Assembly: GCA_003249275.1 (NCBI GenBank)
Contig: QKJO01000051.1
Span: 1-8,485 of the forward strand
Length of the DNA stretch: 8,485 nucleotides
Direction: 5' to 3'
DNA from: Spirochaetaceae bacterium
Lineage (GTDB): Bacteria; Spirochaetota; Spirochaetia; Spirochaetales_E; Spirochaetaceae_B
The position numbers were made by a program, and so were the translations under genes. Of the stretch, positions 5,657-8,485 are shown in pieces (within the stretch, counting starts at the first letter, position 1; the number at the start of each line of letters is the position of its first letter). Under the pieces are notes generated by a model. The model was not told where the DNA came from, ran no database searches, and saw only the letters and a program-made list of their open reading frames with translations.

Positions 5657-5685
5657 TTGTGTGAATATCCTTTGTGAAATACAAT
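5657..5685 (+). promoter_or_regulatory. Sigma-70-type promoter of the PHP-domain gene
   Basis: TTGTGT (5657-5662) and TACAAT (5680-5685) are separated by 17 bp. A start near 5692 leaves a leader of about 36 bases. The ribosome binding site before ATG 5728 is weak (GAAAGAG immediately ahead of the ATG). Confidence 0.55.
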
Positions 5686-5727
5686 AGAAGCTAAAATGAA
5701 ATCAAAAAGAATAGGTAACGAAAGAGT

Positions 5728-7068
5728 ATGGACATTTTTTCATCAGAATATCAATTATTAACCCTGAACTCGGCTACACCCGGGGAACGTCTGAAAAGTT
5801 TGAAAAAACTGTATGACAACAGCGAGATCATGTCATCCCTTCCCCCTGAGACTACTGAGGTGAACAATCATGTTCACACGACCTTCTCCTTCAGCCCCTA
5901 TTCTCCGGCGGCGGCCGTCTGGTTTGCCCGCAAGGCAGGACTCAGGGCCGTGGGCAGCATGGATCATGACAGCATAGGCGCCGCAAAAGAAACCCTGGAA
6001 GCGGGAAAGATTACGGGTACAGCCACCACTGTGGGATTTGAACTGAGGGTGAATTTTACCGGCACCGCTGTCGAGGGCAAAAAGATGAACAACCCCGATT
6101 CGGCTAATATCGTCTATATGACGGTTCACGGCGTCCCTGCCGTCAGCATCCCGGCAGTGGAAGCCTTCCTTAAGCCTCTGAATGAAAAGAGGAACAAACG
6201 AAACCGGGAACAGACGGCCCGTCTCAACGAGCTAATCCTTCCCTTCGGTCTGAAGGCCCTGGATTTCGACCGGGATATCGCCTCCCTTTCGGAAATGGAA
6301 AACGGCGGCAGCATTACAGAGCGCCATATCCTCTACGGTTTCTCCAAAGCCATTGCCGATCACTGCGGTTTGGGTGCAAATCTTGTAAAGTTCCTGGAAG
6401 AGACCATGTCTCTTTCCGTGAAGGGCAAGATCAGGGATCTTCTGCTGGATGAAAAGAACCCGCACTATCTCTACGACCTTTTGGGCATCCTGAAGGGGAA
6501 TTTCCTTCCCCGTTTTTTCATTCAGCCAGATGAAGAGGAGTGCCTGTCGGTCTATGATGTCGTTAAATTTGCCAATGAAATCGGCGGTATCCCCTGCTAC
6601 GCCTACCTGGGCGATGTGGGTGAAAGCCCCACGGGAGACAAGAAGGCCGAGAAATTCGAGGATGATTTTCTGGATGACCTGATTCCCGAGCTGAAGAAAA
6701 TCGGATTCACCGGTATTTCCTATATGCCCCCCCGCAATACTCTGGAACAGCTTCAGAGGCTGCAGAAACTCTGCAGCAGATATGAACTGATGGAAATCAG
6801 CGGAGTGGACATCAACTCCTCACGGCAGAGTTTCAACTGTCCCGAGATTCTGAAGCCCGAATTCTCCCACCTCATCACGGCCACCTGGGCCCTGATCGCC
6901 CATGAAAAACTGGCTGCACAGAATCTGAAATGGGGCCTCTTTCATTCGGAGAATCCTCTGGCATCACTGAGTCTGGATGAGAGAATCAAACGCTACGGCA
7001 AGTGGGGTGAGGCTATGGATCAGCACCATCCTGAAGAGATCGTCAAACTGGCCGACTTCAGTCTGTAG
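5728..7068 (+). CDS. PHP-domain metal-dependent phosphoesterase-like protein
   Basis: Soluble 446-residue protein of the PHP (polymerase and histidinol phosphatase) superfamily, whose members hydrolyse phosphoesters with two or three metal ions. Motifs in order: H48-x-H50 in NNHVHTTFSF, D79-H80-D81 in GSMDHDSIGAA, E105 in VGFELRV, H200 in ITERHILYGF, H381/H392 in the C-terminal part, and D361 in ISGVDINSSRQSF. In typical PHP enzymes the last motif is D-x-H; here it is D-I-N, a substitution at a usual metal ligand unless another histidine replaces it. Residues about 145-290 form a long helical insertion between the early and late metal motifs, making the protein larger than the roughly 250-280-residue phosphatases. 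No polymerase domain, signal peptide or membrane segment is seen. It is monocistronic with its own promoter. The substrate is unknown; nucleotide or sugar phosphate is possible. Confidence 0.82.
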   Translation: MDIFSSEYQLLTLNSATPGERLKSLKKLYDNSEIMSSLPPETTEVNNHVHTTFSFSPYSPAAAVWFARKAGLRAVGSMDHDSIGAAKETLEAGKITGTATTVGFELRVNFTGTAVEGKKMNNPDSANIVYMTVHGVPAVSIPAVEAFLKPLNEKRNKRNREQTARLNELILPFGLKALDFDRDIASLSEMENGGSITERHILYGFSKAIADHCGLGANLVKFLEETMSLSVKGKIRDLLLDEKNPHYLYDLLGILKGNFLPRFFIQPDEEECLSVYDVVKFANEIGGIPCYAYLGDVGESPTGDKKAEKFEDDFLDDLIPELKKIGFTGISYMPPRNTLEQLQRLQKLCSRYELMEISGVDINSSRQSFNCPEILKPEFSHLITATWALIAHEKLAAQNLKWGLFHSENPLASLSLDERIKRYGKWGEAMDQHHPEEIVKLADFSL

Positions 7069-7074
7069 TTCCTG

Positions 7075-7635
7075 TCAGTTCAGGATTTCCCTGATAGGGA
7101 TGCGGTTCCTTCCTCGGAAGGGCTCTCCCTCCGGGGTTTCCAGAAAATCCCGGTTCAGTGACTTGAGCCGGGTATTCCATTCCTCCATATTGAGCACATC
7201 CTCGGGTTCGAAGATCTCCTCCATGGTTTCCTCGGAGACAGTTGTAAAATTGAGATCGCACCAGGTGATCTGCCAGTCCGCCTCATCAAGCCCGGTTCTG
7301 TTACCCTCAAGGTCATACTCCTCGGTCAGATAGAGAAGGGGGAGCCCGTGGGTCCGGCAGATAAGGGGCCGGCTCGGGTAGAAGGTGCAGGCGCCCCCGC
7401 TGAGGAGGGAACAGACTTCATCAGAGGTAGAAGGCTGAATGTCCTGCAGGGATTCCAATACCTTCTCTCTCAGGGCATACCATTCAAGCGGGAGAAGGGA
7501 GATATCGGTACAGCACTCGCTGCAGCCCTTCCGGCAGACCATATAGGCCTGATAGAGCTGTTCCAGACGCCGGGCTTCAATACTGACGTCTTCCAGAAAA
7601 TCCCTGTAGTCGCTAATGATCTTCCCGATATCCAA
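7075..7635 (-). CDS. YkgJ-family cysteine cluster protein
   Basis: Small cytoplasmic protein (186 residues) of the YkgJ/UPF0153 family, thought to bind zinc or an iron-sulphur centre through a conserved cysteine cluster; no reaction is established. The diagnostic motif is C34-x3-C38-x2-C41-C42 in CRKGCSECC, followed by C83 and C93 in ACTFYPSRPLICRTHGLPL (82-100), with C126 further on. The acidic C-terminal half has no recognised domain. The start is TTG 7635: GGGAGGG lies just upstream and the residues from there are continuous with the family's N-terminal helix; the next ATG (residue 32) is too close to the first cysteine. It begins 13 bases after the stop of the acyl-CoA synthetase gene, so it is the second gene of that operon. 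It ends 6 bp from the convergent PHP gene with no T-tailed terminator between them. Confidence 0.85.
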   Translation of the reverse strand: MDIGKIISDYRDFLEDVSIEARRLEQLYQAYMVCRKGCSECCTDISLLPLEWYALREKVLESLQDIQPSTSDEVCSLLSGGACTFYPSRPLICRTHGLPLLYLTEEYDLEGNRTGLDEADWQITWCDLNFTTVSEETMEEIFEPEDVLNMEEWNTRLKSLNRDFLETPEGEPFRGRNRIPIREILN

Positions 7636-7648
7636 AATCCCTCCCTGT

Positions 7649-8485
7649 TCAAAGCTTGAAGATTTTCTCCAGAACTTCCAGATTCTTCTTCCTGTTTAAC
7701 CCATTTCCGCCCTCTTCGTACATACCTTCGATCCTGTCGATGTAGAAATCCCTGACCTTGTACCGGACCAGCTTCATGGTGGAGTTGATCAGCTGATCCT
7801 CTTCGGAAAAGGGCTTTTCGATGATGGCCAGGTCTCCGGGAACCCACTGGGGGGGGATGGAGGTCCTGTCTCTGAATCTGTACACGGCGTTGGTAATCAG
7901 GTCCAGAAGGTCCTCATGGGTTTTGATGCCGGCAGACCGGACGGCTTTCATGACCTCATCCGTATTCAGGGTGATCAGGGCCGTTGTGAATTTCTTCTGC
8001 TCGTTGTAAGCCATGATCTGATTCACAAGAGGACAGGTGTTGATGATGGCTTCCTCAATGGTTTCGGGTGAATATTTCTCGCCGTCCGCGGCGATCAGAA
8101 GGGCCTTGGCCCGGCCCGTGATTACAAGAAAGCCGTCCTTGTCGAAGTAGCCGAGGTCTCCTGTCCAGAGCCAGCCGTCCCTGAGGACTTCATCGCTGGC
8201 TTCGGTGTTTCTGTAGTAGCCCTTCATGACGTTCTCTCCCCGGATCACCAGTTCTCCGGGAACACCGGGCAGGGCTTCATTCTCGTCATCCTTCATGATG
8301 CGGCACTCGATGGACGGCAGCACCACTCCGGATGTGCCGAATTTGTGACGGGGAGGGGTGTTGGTACAGATGATAGGGGTCGCCTCGGTCAGTCCGTATC
8401 CCTGATAGATGGGGGCTCCGATGGCGTTGAAAAACTCCTGCTGGCTGACCTCCAGGAGAGCTCCGCCTCCGACGCAGAACTGAAG
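7649..8485 (-). CDS. AMP-binding enzyme, probable long-chain fatty-acid-CoA ligase (5' part outside window)
   Basis: C-terminal 278 residues of an adenylate-forming enzyme; the frame is open to the window edge, so the start is missing and the apparent GTG at 8326 is internal. It would activate a fatty acid with ATP to acyl-AMP and then to acyl-CoA. Visible in fragment numbering: YQGYGLTEATP (27-37), the core A5 motif that grips the adenylate; WTGDLGYFDKDGF (107-119) with the ATP-ribose-binding Asp110; the hinge GRAK (124-127); GEKYSPETIEEAI (135-147), typical of long-chain acyl-CoA synthetases; and K238 in NSTMKLVRYKV, the probable catalytic Lys of motif A10. The C-terminal tail of about 35 residues (GMYEEGGNGLNRKKN and following) extends past the usual end. 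A polyketide- or siderophore-type ligase is less likely given the GEKYSP motif. It is followed closely by the YkgJ gene. Confidence 0.9.
   Translation of the reverse strand, partial: LQFCVGGGALLEVSQQEFFNAIGAPIYQGYGLTEATPIICTNTPPRHKFGTSGVVLPSIECRIMKDDENEALPGVPGELVIRGENVMKGYYRNTEASDEVLRDGWLWTGDLGYFDKDGFLVITGRAKALLIAADGEKYSPETIEEAIINTCPLVNQIMAYNEQKKFTTALITLNTDEVMKAVRSAGIKTHEDLLDLITNAVYRFRDRTSIPPQWVPGDLAIIEKPFSEEDQLINSTMKLVRYKVRDFYIDRIEGMYEEGGNGLNRKKNLEVLEKIFKL

Noticed and set aside
1..8485. CRISPR array, insertion sequence, tRNA or phage-like genes
   Set aside because: No regularly spaced repeats, transposase or integrase motifs, tRNA cloverleaf or structural phage genes were recognised on either strand.

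Overview
The window (8,485 bp, roughly half G+C) carries ten protein-coding genes packed on both strands, plus well-formed promoters and two intrinsic terminators. There are no RNA genes, insertion sequences or CRISPR repeats. A secreted FMN-binding protein, a lipoprotein with a relaxed lipobox, a LysM protein with Ala-rich helical repeats and the overall style of the proteins suggest a spirochaete (Spirochaeta/Treponema-like). That assignment is inference from protein character only.

Left block (1-2710): a divergent regulator/enzyme/transporter module. A FadR-type (FCD) GntR regulator reads rightward. From the shared 138-bp intergenic region a D-2-hydroxyacid dehydrogenase reads leftward, followed by lrgA and lrgB; lrgB is cut by the window edge. 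LrgAB homologues are now linked to pyruvate transport and many FCD regulators sense lactate, pyruvate or related acids, so the block reads as a candidate locus for handling a 2-oxo/2-hydroxy acid.

Middle block (2707-5521): a DTW-domain tRNA aminocarboxypropyltransferase candidate follows the regulator, apparently through a CTGA overlap with a CTG start. Convergent to it is a secreted protein with two FMN_bind domains, each with a D-x-x-S-G-A-T flavinylation motif; its own terminator overlaps the 3' end of the DTW gene. Further right, a lipoprotein and a LysM protein form a tight two-gene operon (TGATG junction) that ends in a UUCG-loop terminator.

Right block (5522-8485): a divergent promoter region precedes a 446-residue PHP-domain metallo-phosphoesterase candidate. 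It runs convergently, with a 6-bp gap, into a leftward operon of a long-chain acyl-CoA synthetase (AMP-binding enzyme, N-terminus outside the window) followed by a YkgJ-family cysteine-cluster protein with a TTG start.

No clear new defence or mobile system is visible. The points most worth following are the 2-hydroxyacid/LrgAB/GntR module, the DTW gene start that conventional gene calling would truncate, the double-FMN secreted protein and the PHP enzyme.
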